Origin: JACCTH01 sp035253825
Lineage (GTDB): Bacteria > Actinomycetota > Acidimicrobiia > Spongiisociales > ZC4RG35
Direction of reading: 5' to 3'
DNA length: 64,000 nucleotides
Assembly: GCA_035253825.1 (NCBI GenBank)
Contig: DATFBM010000037.1
Coordinates: 4,734 to 68,733, forward strand
In this document: positions 34,993-43,297 of the stretch, piece after piece
How the letters are laid out: every line of letters starts with the position of its first letter
Numbering within the stretch: the first letter of the stretch is position 1
Program-made: the position numbers and the translations under genes
Notes under the pieces: model-generated
The model's database searches: none
Told to the model about the DNA's origin: nothing
Seen by the model: the letters and a program-made list of their open reading frames with translations, nothing else

Positions 34993-34999
34993 CCCCACT

Positions 35000-35779
35000 G
35001 TGACGTTGGAGACGCTTTCGCCGAGTCGGGCTGGAGATTTCAAGGCCTGTCCCCAGCTCTTTCGGTTCCGGGCAATCGATCATCTTCCGGAACCGACCTC
35101 GCCCCAGCAGGCGCGCGGCACCACCGCTCACCTCGCCCTGCAACGGTTCTACGAGTTGACCCGCACAGAACGATCGCCCGAGCGCCTCTTCGATCTCTTC
35201 CGTCAGGCCTGGAGCGAATTGCGAAACGAAGAGGAATTCGCCGGGCTTTTTGCCTCCCTCGACGAAGAGCGTGCCTGGGGCGTCGACTCCATGACCCTCC
35301 TGGCCAATTACTTCCAGCTCGAGAATCCCGAAACCTTCGATCCGCTGGAGAGGGAACTCGACCTTCTGGAGCCGGTGGGCGAGGGCATGATGATCCGCGG
35401 CATCCTCGATCGGGTTGATCGCCGTGCCGACGGGCGCATCGTCATCACCGACTACAAAACCGGCGCGGCACCGCCCGAGACCTATTCGATCCCCGCCTTC
35501 TTCGCCCTCAAGATCTATGCCTTGTTGATACGGCGCCATCTGGCCGAGACCCCCGCCGAGGTAAGGCTCCTGTACCTGAACGGCCCAACGATGTATCGGT
35601 TCCCGGTCGACGATCGCCAGCTCGATGCGATGGAGAAACAACTCGCCGCCCTCTGGCTGGCCATCAACAGGGCAATCGAACGCAACCACTTTCCTCCCCG
35701 GACCGGGCCTCTCTGCAACTGGTGCTCCTTTCGCTCCATCTGCCCAGCCTGGGAGAACCTGGAACAACTCGCCGGCTAG
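35000..35779 (+). CDS. RecB-family PD-(D/E)XK exonuclease with Fe-S cluster
   Basis: 259 residues, started at GTG 35000; the frame extends upstream through small RNA B but without homology. Nuclease motifs: GTTAHLALQRFYE, GILDRVDRRADGRIVITDYKTG (in pieces; catalytic Asp136-region, Asp151 and Lys153) and a later QLxx-type helix. Cys17 (FKACPQLFRF) and the C-terminal cluster Cys239-x2-Cys242-x5-Cys248 form the 4Fe-4S staple seen in AddB, AdnAB and Cas4 nucleases. It carries no helicase domain and no cas genes are near. The AdnAB-like pair lies 1 kb downstream, so a DNA-repair role is likely. Confidence 0.88.
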   Translation: MTLETLSPSRAGDFKACPQLFRFRAIDHLPEPTSPQQARGTTAHLALQRFYELTRTERSPERLFDLFRQAWSELRNEEEFAGLFASLDEERAWGVDSMTLLANYFQLENPETFDPLERELDLLEPVGEGMMIRGILDRVDRRADGRIVITDYKTGAAPPETYSIPAFFALKIYALLIRRHLAETPAEVRLLYLNGPTMYRFPVDDRQLDAMEKQLAALWLAINRAIERNHFPPRTGPLCNWCSFRSICPAWENLEQLAG

Positions 35780-35882
35780 CCCAGCGTAGGCCTAAAGACC
35801 CTAAAGCCCTCCGGTTCGAGGCCGATACCTGCTCCTGGCAATGGGATGACCCAGCGCTGGCTGGGTGAACCGGGGAGCAAAA

Positions 35883-36722
35883 TTGAGGCGAGCAATTTTC
35901 TTGGGAACGGCCACCGTTTTGTGGGTCGTCGCCTTGCAGTTCATAAGCGGCGCCATCGAGCCACCCCGGGAAGTCGATCTCACCGACCTCAGCTTCACCT
36001 CCGAGCCCGAACCCCGTCCCACCAACCTGATGTTCGCCCTCGACAGCAACATTGGTGTCAGATTCCCGAGCCTCGATCAATTCTTCCGCCGCACTGGGAA
36101 ATCACCGGCCTCGACCTTCAGCTCCTTCGCAGTCCCGGCCACTTCAGCCGCCACCTCCAGCACCACCACGACCAGCGCCAGCACCACGACCACCTCGACG
36201 ACGGCCCCAACCACCACCTCCCGCCCAGTGGCCACCACATCGCCTCCCGCTACCACGCCAGCAACGACCGCCCCTCCGGCTACCACAGCCCCGCCGACGA
36301 CGGCCCCACCCGCCGCAACCCCGCCCGTCACTGCCCCGCCAACCACCGCCGCCCCGGCGGGGAGTTTCAACGCCGCCGCCGAGTCGGATTTCGCCTCCAG
36401 AATCAATGGCCTGCGGGCCTCGGTTGGAAGACCCGCCCTCTCGGGGAACGCCGAGCTCCAGAACTACGCCCGCTGGTGGGCCAAGTACATGGCAGAGCAC
36501 AACAGCTTCGCCCATTCCGACATCGGAACCCTGTTAGACCCCTGGACCATCGTCGGAGAGAACATCGGCGCCGGTGGCAATGTCGCCGGGATCTTCGGGG
36601 CGTTGGTTAACAGCCCCGGGCACTACAACAACATGGTCGAGGCTCGCTTCACCGCCGTCGGGGTCGGCGTCTTCATCGACGCCTCGGGCAAGTTATGGAC
36701 TGCCCACGTGTTCGCCGGCTAG
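35883..36722 (+). CDS. Secreted CAP/SCP-domain protein with Thr/Pro-rich linker
   Basis: 279 residues from TTG 35883, preceded by GGGGAG at 5-base spacing (GTG 35865 is the alternative). An N-terminal hydrophobic signal or anchor (FLGTATVLWVVALQFISG) is followed by about 50 residues of unknown fold and a 75-residue low-complexity linker of Thr, Ser, Pro and Ala. The C-terminal CAP domain starts at AAESDFASRINGLRASVG and has HNSFAHSDIGTL, GENIGAGG, NSPGHYNNM and GVGVFIDASGKLWTAHVFAG in pieces. These match the CAP1/CAP2 signatures and the cavity His and Glu residues. Extracellular role unknown. Confidence 0.88.
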   Translation: MRRAIFLGTATVLWVVALQFISGAIEPPREVDLTDLSFTSEPEPRPTNLMFALDSNIGVRFPSLDQFFRRTGKSPASTFSSFAVPATSAATSSTTTTSASTTTTSTTAPTTTSRPVATTSPPATTPATTAPPATTAPPTTAPPAATPPVTAPPTTAAPAGSFNAAAESDFASRINGLRASVGRPALSGNAELQNYARWWAKYMAEHNSFAHSDIGTLLDPWTIVGENIGAGGNVAGIFGALVNSPGHYNNMVEARFTAVGVGVFIDASGKLWTAHVFAG

Positions 36723-36735
36723 ACCGGAGTATCTG

Positions 36736-36761
36736 TCACTCAAGCGCTGTACTTTGAGTGA
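36736..36761. promoter_or_regulatory. Operator-like 8-bp inverted repeat before the AdnA-like gene
   Basis: TCACTCAA (36736-36743) and TTGAGTGA (36754-36761) are perfect complements with a 10-bp spacer, ending next to the GTG start at 36762. It could be a regulator site or a weak hairpin after the CAP gene. No LexA-type GAAC/GTTC box is present. Confidence 0.4.
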
Positions 36762-39749
36762 GTGACATTGGAGAAGGCCGACCGGCGCATCGGACCCTCC
36801 GATTGGGAGGAAGCCCTCGCCGACACGGAAGGCCCACAGATAATCGTCGCCGGTCCCGGAACCGGAAAGACCGAGTTCCTGGTTCGTCGGGCGCGGTTTC
36901 TGATTCAAGCGGGGATTGCCGACCCGGCTGAAATCCTCGTCCTCACCTTCTCCCGTCGGACGGCCGCCGACATCTCCTCGCGGTCATCAAAGGGAGGAGT
37001 TCCGATCCCGGGCGTTGCCACCTACCACGCGTTTGCTCGACGTCTCCTGGAAGCCCACGCCACCACGGGTGGGCTTCCAGGAACTGTCCCGACGCTTCTC
37101 ACCACTCCCGAGCAAACGGCATTGGTGCGCGAGCTGTTGGCCAAGGAAGATCCCGCCGACTGGCCAGTACCACTCAGCGCGTTGCTTTCGTCTGTCACGC
37201 TCTCCGCTGAGATCGCCGACTTCCTGCTCCGGTGTCAGGAGCGAATCGTCAGTCCCGAGTCGCTGGCCGCACTCGCGGCCGGCTGGGACCGATGGCGAGC
37301 GTTGCCACAATTCATGGAGCGATACCTCGCTGAGCTCAAGGCCCGAAACCGCCTCGACTACGGCAGCATCCTTGCCCAGGCCATGAGCCTGCTCGAAGCA
37401 GAAACCGTCAGGGAAGCCGTCAGCGCGCAATTTCGGTACCTGCTTGTTGACGAATATCAGGACACGTCAGCCGCTCAAGCGCACTTGCTCGACCTCCTCT
37501 CGGCCCAACATCGCAACATCACCGTCACCGGTGACCCCTACCAATCGATCTACTCCTTCCGCGGCGCCGACCTCGAAAACGTCGCCCTTTTTCCCGACCG
37601 ATTTCGGGCACTGGACGGCAGCCCGGCCCAGCGGCTGATCCTCACCACCAGCTTCCGGGTGCCGGCCCAGGTCCTCGATAGCGCCTTGCGCCTCGTTTCC
37701 GGCGGTGACCTGCCAGGCGGGGCGGGAAAGGTGACGCCGGCTCCACACCGAGGGCGGGTCGAGGCATATGTCTTCGACCAGGCGAGTGGCGAAGCCGACT
37801 GGATCGCCGGCAAGGTCGAGCGGATTCATCTCGAGGGCCGGATTCCGTACTCCCGCATGGCGGTGCTGGTCCGATCCAGCCGCCACTTGTTGCCAGAGCT
37901 CTCCCGCGCTTTGGAGCGCCGCCAGATCGACCACCTGCGTCCCGATCGCCGTTTGAGCGACCACCCCGCGGTTCGGATCATCTTCGATCTCGCCATTGCC
38001 TCATTCGCACAATCTCAGGAACCCGGGCCGGGCTGGGCCGAGGAATCCGATCAGGCAATGCGACGCCTTCTCCTGGGACCACTGCTCTCCATATCGCTCG
38101 GTCGCGAGAGGGAATTGCTACGGGAACGACGGCGGACCCGAAGGTCCTGGAGCGACATCCTCATGACCAGTGAAATTGGTTCGCCTGAGCTCCGCCGGCT
38201 CCTTATCGATCCCCAGTGGTGTCGTGGAAGCTCCGCTGCCAATGGCTTCTGGCACGTCTGGACGACGCTTCCCGAACTCGTCGCTCTCGTCGAAGATCCC
38301 GAGTTGGGCGACTTCCGACGTGCGTGGACCGAGCTTTCCCAGGCCCTCGATCAGCAACGTGAGCGCGACCCGTCCGTTGATCTGATCGAGTACGAGCGCC
38401 TTTCCAGCCAGGATGACTTCGAGGCGGTTCCGCTGCTCTCGATCGAGCCCGGTCCAGGCGACCAGCTCACCTTGACGACATTGCATCAAGCCAAGGGTCT
38501 CGAATTCGACGTCGTCATCATCGCCGACGCCGCTGAGGGAGTCTTCCCCAGCCTGCAGCGGCGAAGCGCCCTCCTGCGCCCCGATCGCCTCAACCCGGGG
38601 GAAAGCCCCGAAGAGGCAGTCCGCTTTCGACTTCAGGAAGAAATGAGATTGGCCTATACGGCGATGACCCGCGCTCGCAGCCAGGTGATTTGGACGGCGA
38701 CCGCCGCCGCCATCGATGAGGGAGAAAGGCGACCCTCGCGGTTTCTCCTCGCCGCCAGCGGCGCCCAATCCTTCGCTGATCTCGGCCCCCCGGGTCCCGA
38801 CCCCACGCCTGTAACGGCGGCTGAATTGCAGGCCCTACTTCGTCTCACAGTTTCGGACCCCACTGCTCCTCCGGCTGATCGGTTGGCGGCGCTTTCGCTA
38901 CTCGCAGATCCAGGTCAGACACTGTGGGACGCCCGTCGTTTTGCCGGAACAGCCGAGAAGGGTCCCGATACCGGGGTCATCACTCTGCCGCTGCGGATGG
39001 CCCCGACGAGTGCTCAGAGTTATGAGGATTGCCCCCGCCGCTACGTATTCGAGAGACATCTCGAAGCCACTGACGTGGCAAGTCCCTACGCCCATTACGG
39101 AAGTCTCATCCATCTCGTGCTTGAACGGGCCGAGAGCGCAGCCATCGATTCTGGGCGTCCGCGCGCTCAGGTTGACGAGGCCCTGGCCGAATTGGAACGC
39201 GTATGGGCTGAACTGGCCGACTTTGGATCCCCGATTCTCAACGACGCCTGGAAGGCAAAGGGCAGGAAACTGATCACGAATCTGTACGAGAACTGGCCCG
39301 GAAACGGCGCCATCGGGATCAAAACCGAGAAGAAGGTGACCGCCGACATCGGCAACGTGGTTTGGCGGGGGAGGATCGACCGTATCGAGCAAACGGCCCC
39401 CGGGCAGCTTCGCATCGTGGATTACAAGACCGGTACCCAGCAGCCGACGATCTCCGATGCCGCCGCCTCGCTCCAACTCGGCTTTTACCTGCTGGCCGTC
39501 AAGACCGACCCCGAGCTTTCTCTTCTCGGTGACGCCACGGAGGCCGAACTTTGGTATCCCGAATGCCAGCAGCCGCGCCGCAAGTTCGATTACGCCAACC
39601 TGAAAGCGGTCATCGATCGACTAGGAGCTCTCACCGGCGGGATCCTCAACGAGCAATGGGATCCCAAGCCTGGCAAGCAGTGCGAGCGATGTGGCGTGCG
39701 ACTGGTTTGTCCTGCCTGGCCGGAAGGACGGGAGGGATTCCGCCTTTGA
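36762..39749 (+). CDS. AdnA-like UvrD-type helicase fused to an Fe-S nuclease
   Basis: 995 residues, one half of a probable AdnAB end-resection machine. The superfamily 1 helicase has Walker A GPGTGKT at 31-37, motif Ia LTFSRRTAADI, motif II LLVDEYQDTS (230-235), GDPYQSIYSFRGAD, TTLHQAKGLEFDVV and YTAMTRARSQVIW. The C-terminal RecB-like nuclease has Cys757 (EDCPRRY), GSLIHLVLE, WRGRIDRI and IVDYKTG (Asp887, Lys889). Cys974-x2-Cys977-x5-Cys983 completes the Fe-S site. Unlike mycobacterial AdnA, the motor motifs look intact. GTG start at 36762; TTG 36768 is also possible. Its stop is overlapped by the next gene. Confidence 0.87.
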   Translation: MTLEKADRRIGPSDWEEALADTEGPQIIVAGPGTGKTEFLVRRARFLIQAGIADPAEILVLTFSRRTAADISSRSSKGGVPIPGVATYHAFARRLLEAHATTGGLPGTVPTLLTTPEQTALVRELLAKEDPADWPVPLSALLSSVTLSAEIADFLLRCQERIVSPESLAALAAGWDRWRALPQFMERYLAELKARNRLDYGSILAQAMSLLEAETVREAVSAQFRYLLVDEYQDTSAAQAHLLDLLSAQHRNITVTGDPYQSIYSFRGADLENVALFPDRFRALDGSPAQRLILTTSFRVPAQVLDSALRLVSGGDLPGGAGKVTPAPHRGRVEAYVFDQASGEADWIAGKVERIHLEGRIPYSRMAVLVRSSRHLLPELSRALERRQIDHLRPDRRLSDHPAVRIIFDLAIASFAQSQEPGPGWAEESDQAMRRLLLGPLLSISLGRERELLRERRRTRRSWSDILMTSEIGSPELRRLLIDPQWCRGSSAANGFWHVWTTLPELVALVEDPELGDFRRAWTELSQALDQQRERDPSVDLIEYERLSSQDDFEAVPLLSIEPGPGDQLTLTTLHQAKGLEFDVVIIADAAEGVFPSLQRRSALLRPDRLNPGESPEEAVRFRLQEEMRLAYTAMTRARSQVIWTATAAAIDEGERRPSRFLLAASGAQSFADLGPPGPDPTPVTAAELQALLRLTVSDPTAPPADRLAALSLLADPGQTLWDARRFAGTAEKGPDTGVITLPLRMAPTSAQSYEDCPRRYVFERHLEATDVASPYAHYGSLIHLVLERAESAAIDSGRPRAQVDEALAELERVWAELADFGSPILNDAWKAKGRKLITNLYENWPGNGAIGIKTEKKVTADIGNVVWRGRIDRIEQTAPGQLRIVDYKTGTQQPTISDAAASLQLGFYLLAVKTDPELSLLGDATEAELWYPECQQPRRKFDYANLKAVIDRLGALTGGILNEQWDPKPGKQCERCGVRLVCPAWPEGREGFRL

Positions 39750-42700
39750 TCGTCCCAACGGCTGAGCAGCGCGCTGTCGTCGAGCATCCACTCGAACCGC
39801 TTCGTGTCGAAGCCGGTGCTGGGACCGGCAAGACGGCCACGATTGCCATGCGGGTGGTTCACCTTGTTAACGAGGTTGGTCTTGAGCCCGAGTCGATTCT
39901 GGGCATCACCTTCACCAACAAGGCCGCAGCCGAATTGGCCGACCGGATCAGAGCCGCACTAGCGAGAACCTCGAACCTCGATCCGGGTCGGGAAGTCGAA
40001 GTCCATACCTACCACGGCTTCGCCCACCAGCTCCTGCGGGAGTATGGAGCGCTCGTCGAGGTGGAGCGAACCACCGAGGTCATCACCCCCACCTTCTCCC
40101 GCCAGCTAATCGAGGTGGTGATGGCCAACGTCGAGTTGCCGGCCCTCAATCCAGCCAACCGGGGGAATGTCGACGACATCCGCCGCCTCGGTTCGGCACT
40201 CGGGGACAACCTCCTGGAGCCGAATCAGATTGAGATTCCGCCCTCCCTCGATCAGGCATGGTCGACGCGGGCTTCGCTCCTCAAAGGCCTCGCGGCCTAC
40301 CAGCAAGAGAAGCGCCGCCGCGGAGTGGTCGACTACTCCGACCTGATACTCCGCGCGCAGCAGCTGGTGAGCAGATATCCCGAGGTCAGCAGCGAATTCC
40401 GCGCTCGTTATGGGGCGGTGATGCTGGACGAGTACCAGGACACGAACCCCGCCCAGCGCGAGCTGCTCCGTCTCCTGTTTGGGGATGGATTCCCGGTCAT
40501 GGCCGTGGGCGACATTGATCAGACGATCTACGAGTGGCGCGGTGCCTCCCCACACAACTTCGCTCAGTTTCCCTCCCACTTTCCCCGCCCGGATGGCCAC
40601 CCGGCCCCCACCCGATCGCTGACTCTCAACCGTCGTTCCCTACCAGCGATTCTTGCGATCGCCAATGCCGTCCGGGAAAGGACGGGGTCTGGGCAAAAGC
40701 TCCTGCGTCCTCTCGACGGCTCCATCGGTGGCGAGGTTGCGGTCTCCTGGCATGCCGACGCGGTGGCCGAAGCCGAAGACATCGCCCGCCGGATCCAAGA
40801 GCTCTCCGCAACTTGTGAATGGCGCGACATGGCGGTGCTGTTTCGGAAGAACAAGGACATGACGCTGGTCCACGACGCCCTGCGAGCGGCGGAAATCCCC
40901 GTAGAAGTCGCCAACCTCGGTGGGCTTCTGGCCGTACCCGAGGTCACAGACCTCCATGCCTGGTTGCGGCTTTTGCAGGTTCCGGAGGACTCGCCGGCCT
41001 TTTACCGGATCCTGCTCGGGTCGCGTTTCCGCCTCGGGCTCGGTGATCTGGCCAACCTCTCCAACTGGGCCCGGGGTCTCAACCGAGACGAAGAAGCGAC
41101 TGTTCCCCAGCACACATTGCTCGAAGCGATCGATCACCTCGACGAGCTCGACAAACTGCGGCCAACGGCGCGTGTCGCCCTCCAGGGATTTCGTGAGGAG
41201 TACCGATCGCTTCTCGCCTCGGCCCAGGGCGTCTCGCTCGTAGAGCTCTGCCGCCAGATCCTCGACCGGACCGGTGCCTGGAACGATCTGGCGGCCATGC
41301 CGGCCAGCGCTCAGCTTTCCGCCCGACTCAACCTCTACCGGTTCCTTGACCTCACCGAGGACTGGAGTCCTCTCGAAGGGGCACCTTCCCTCGGAGCCTT
41401 CCTGCGTCATCTCGAGGCGATGGCCGAGGAACGCTCCGAAGAGCTCGATACCGCCCGGCTCTCCGGTGAGAACGCCGTGACCTTGGTCACGGTTCACCGC
41501 GCCAAGGGACTCGAGTGGGATGTGGTCTTCCTCCCCGCTTGCTATCAGGGCAACTTTCCCACCCGGTCACAGGGCTTTGACAATCCGCTCACCAATGGTC
41601 GCTATCTCCCCTACGAATACCGACTTGACCAACGGTGGCTGCCTGCAATCAGCCGCGACCGCTCCGATGCCGAGAACAAAGATCTGTTGCGGGCCGCGCA
41701 CGAGCAGCAGGAGTGGAGGATCGCATATGTCGCCACGACCAGGCCTCGCCAACGTCTTTTTGTCAGCGGCGCTTACTGGTATGGCGTCTCCGAGACCAAC
41801 GCCAAGGCGGTGGAGCCGAGCGAGGTGTGGAGCCTCATAGCCGCCCAACCCGGGACGCGGGTCGATTCACGCCCAACCAAGGCACCGCCCCAGCCCTCCC
41901 TGCTGCGTTTCGAGCCGGAAGCGGCGGCTCCCGACCCTCTATTCCCCGACGGTTGGGAGCAAGGGCTCCGCAACGAGCTGACGAATTCCGGCTGGGCACG
42001 AACGCTCGCCGCCGATGCCACCTCTCTCGACCTAAAGCGAAACCAATTCGAGCAAATGATCCTCGATCTCCCGGCTCCGCTGGTCGCCCCCGCCGCCCAC
42101 GCCCTGTCCACGTCGGTCACCGGTCTCGTCACGTACGCGTCGTGTCCCCAGCGCTTCTTCTGGTCAGAGATCGAGCGACTGCCGCGGATGTCCTCCCAGG
42201 CGGCGCGCGCCGGCACCTTGGTTCATCGAGCGATTGAGCTCCACAACCGTGGGCATGTCCCGCTCGAAGACGTCGACTGGAGCTCTTCTGATCCCTTCGA
42301 AGACAGCGGCGAGCGCCCCGAGTCCAGTTGGTCGCGGTTCCAGAACAGTCGCTTCGCCCAGGTCCGTCCGCTCATGATCGAGCACCAGTTCCTGATGAGA
42401 GTGGGGGCAATCGAAGTCAAAGGGCGGATCGATGCCGTCTACGACGGAGGCGGCTGGGAGATCGTGGACTTCAAGACCGGGTCACCCGCAGAGGACGACG
42501 CCACCAACGAGGCGCGTCTCGTTCAACTCCAGGCCTACGCCAGCGCGGCGCGCAATGGCCATCTAGGAAGATCGGCTCCGGAACGACTGCAGGTCACTTT
42601 CGCCTATTTCGGCTCGCGTCCCACCGAAAGCACCTACTCCGTTGACGCTGGTTGGGAAAAAACAGCCGACGACCGACTGCAGTCTCTGGCCGGCGGCATC

Positions 42701-42802
42701 GAGGCGAAGGATTGGACACCCACGCCATCGATGGCGTGTCATTCCTGTGACTTCTTGCGCTTTTGCCCGGCCGGCCGCAGCTTTGTTGCCAATGAGGGCT
42801 GA
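39746..42802 (+). CDS. AdnB-like UvrD-type helicase fused to an Fe-S nuclease
   Basis: 1018 residues from TTG 39746, which overlaps the partner's stop as TTGA and follows GGGAGGGA at suitable spacing; the longer frame lies inside the partner. Helicase: Walker A GAGTGKT at 24-30, FTNKAAAELADR, DEYQDT at 228-233, GDIDQTIYEWRGA, TVHRAKGLEWDVVFLP and YVATTRPRQRLF. Nuclease: Cys800 (YASCPQRFFW), GTLVHRAIELH, KGRIDAVY, IVDFKTG (Asp908, Lys910), then Cys998-x2-Cys1001-x5-Cys1007. With the upstream gene it forms a two-motor, two-nuclease AdnAB-type complex that would process double-strand breaks. No recBCD or addAB gene is in the window. Confidence 0.88.
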   Translation: MIVPTAEQRAVVEHPLEPLRVEAGAGTGKTATIAMRVVHLVNEVGLEPESILGITFTNKAAAELADRIRAALARTSNLDPGREVEVHTYHGFAHQLLREYGALVEVERTTEVITPTFSRQLIEVVMANVELPALNPANRGNVDDIRRLGSALGDNLLEPNQIEIPPSLDQAWSTRASLLKGLAAYQQEKRRRGVVDYSDLILRAQQLVSRYPEVSSEFRARYGAVMLDEYQDTNPAQRELLRLLFGDGFPVMAVGDIDQTIYEWRGASPHNFAQFPSHFPRPDGHPAPTRSLTLNRRSLPAILAIANAVRERTGSGQKLLRPLDGSIGGEVAVSWHADAVAEAEDIARRIQELSATCEWRDMAVLFRKNKDMTLVHDALRAAEIPVEVANLGGLLAVPEVTDLHAWLRLLQVPEDSPAFYRILLGSRFRLGLGDLANLSNWARGLNRDEEATVPQHTLLEAIDHLDELDKLRPTARVALQGFREEYRSLLASAQGVSLVELCRQILDRTGAWNDLAAMPASAQLSARLNLYRFLDLTEDWSPLEGAPSLGAFLRHLEAMAEERSEELDTARLSGENAVTLVTVHRAKGLEWDVVFLPACYQGNFPTRSQGFDNPLTNGRYLPYEYRLDQRWLPAISRDRSDAENKDLLRAAHEQQEWRIAYVATTRPRQRLFVSGAYWYGVSETNAKAVEPSEVWSLIAAQPGTRVDSRPTKAPPQPSLLRFEPEAAAPDPLFPDGWEQGLRNELTNSGWARTLAADATSLDLKRNQFEQMILDLPAPLVAPAAHALSTSVTGLVTYASCPQRFFWSEIERLPRMSSQAARAGTLVHRAIELHNRGHVPLEDVDWSSSDPFEDSGERPESSWSRFQNSRFAQVRPLMIEHQFLMRVGAIEVKGRIDAVYDGGGWEIVDFKTGSPAEDDATNEARLVQLQAYASAARNGHLGRSAPERLQVTFAYFGSRPTESTYSVDAGWEKTADDRLQSLAGGIEAKDWTPTPSMACHSCDFLRFCPAGRSFVANEG

Positions 42803-42804
42803 CC

Positions 42805-43263
42805 TCAAACGAAGCGTCCCCCGCGAGTCTCGATCAAGATCGTCACCGGGCCCTGGTTGACCAACTCCACCTCCATCTTGGCCCCGAAGCTGCCCCTGGC
42901 CACCGGCAAGCTGCGCTCCTCAAGGCAGCTGGCGAAGAGCTCGATCAGAGGCTGAGCTTGCTCTGGTGCCGCGGAACCCGTGAACGATGGACGGCGTCCC
43001 CGGGCCACATCCCCATAGAGGGTGAATTGACTGACCACCATCACTTCACCGGAAACGTCTGTCACCGAGCGGTTCATATGGTCGTTTTCATCACCGAAGA
43101 TCCGCAGGCCGGCAATCTTTTGGGCTAACGCTCGGGCATCCTTCTCGGTGTCATCGGGGCTTGCTGCCACCAGTACCAACAAGCCCTGGGTAATGGATCC
43201 CACCGCGGCTCCTTCAACCAGGACTCGGGCGCGCTTGACCCTCTGCACCACCGCTCGCACCAT
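42805..43263 (-). CDS. dtd: D-aminoacyl-tRNA deacylase
   Basis: Proofreading enzyme that frees D-amino acids from mischarged tRNAs. 152 residues from ATG 43263, where the family N-terminus VRAVVQRVKRARV begins; the longer frame is antisense to the plsB-like gene. Both active-site motifs are present: VSQFTLYGD and NQGPVTILIET (family N-x-GPVT). It is convergent with the AdnB-like gene (2-bp gap) and divergent from the acyltransferase gene. Confidence 0.95.
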   Translation of the reverse strand: MVRAVVQRVKRARVLVEGAAVGSITQGLLVLVAASPDDTEKDARALAQKIAGLRIFGDENDHMNRSVTDVSGEVMVVSQFTLYGDVARGRRPSFTGSAAPEQAQPLIELFASCLEERSLPVARGSFGAKMEVELVNQGPVTILIETRGGRFV

Positions 43264-43297
43264 CCCAGTCTGACATTGGGGCCATAACATCGAAGGC

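Noticed and set aside
34727..34999. N-terminal extension of the RecB-like nuclease starting at 34727
   Set aside because: It crosses a promoter, a strong intrinsic terminator and the heptamer repeat, and its sequence is Arg-rich low complexity; the nuclease fold starts just after GTG 35000.
35000..35779. Cas4 of a CRISPR system
   Set aside because: The Fe-S nuclease signature is shared with Cas4, but no cas genes or repeat arrays are present and the closest neighbours are AdnAB-like.
36163..36363. Tandem DNA repeat or CRISPR-like array
   Set aside because: The ACC/ACG/CCG-rich tract simply encodes the Thr/Pro/Ala linker of the CAP protein.
39551..39745. Upstream start for the AdnB-like gene
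   Set aside because: The stretch lies inside the nuclease domain of the preceding gene in another frame; the TTG at 39746 has a ribosome-binding site and a 4-bp overlap.
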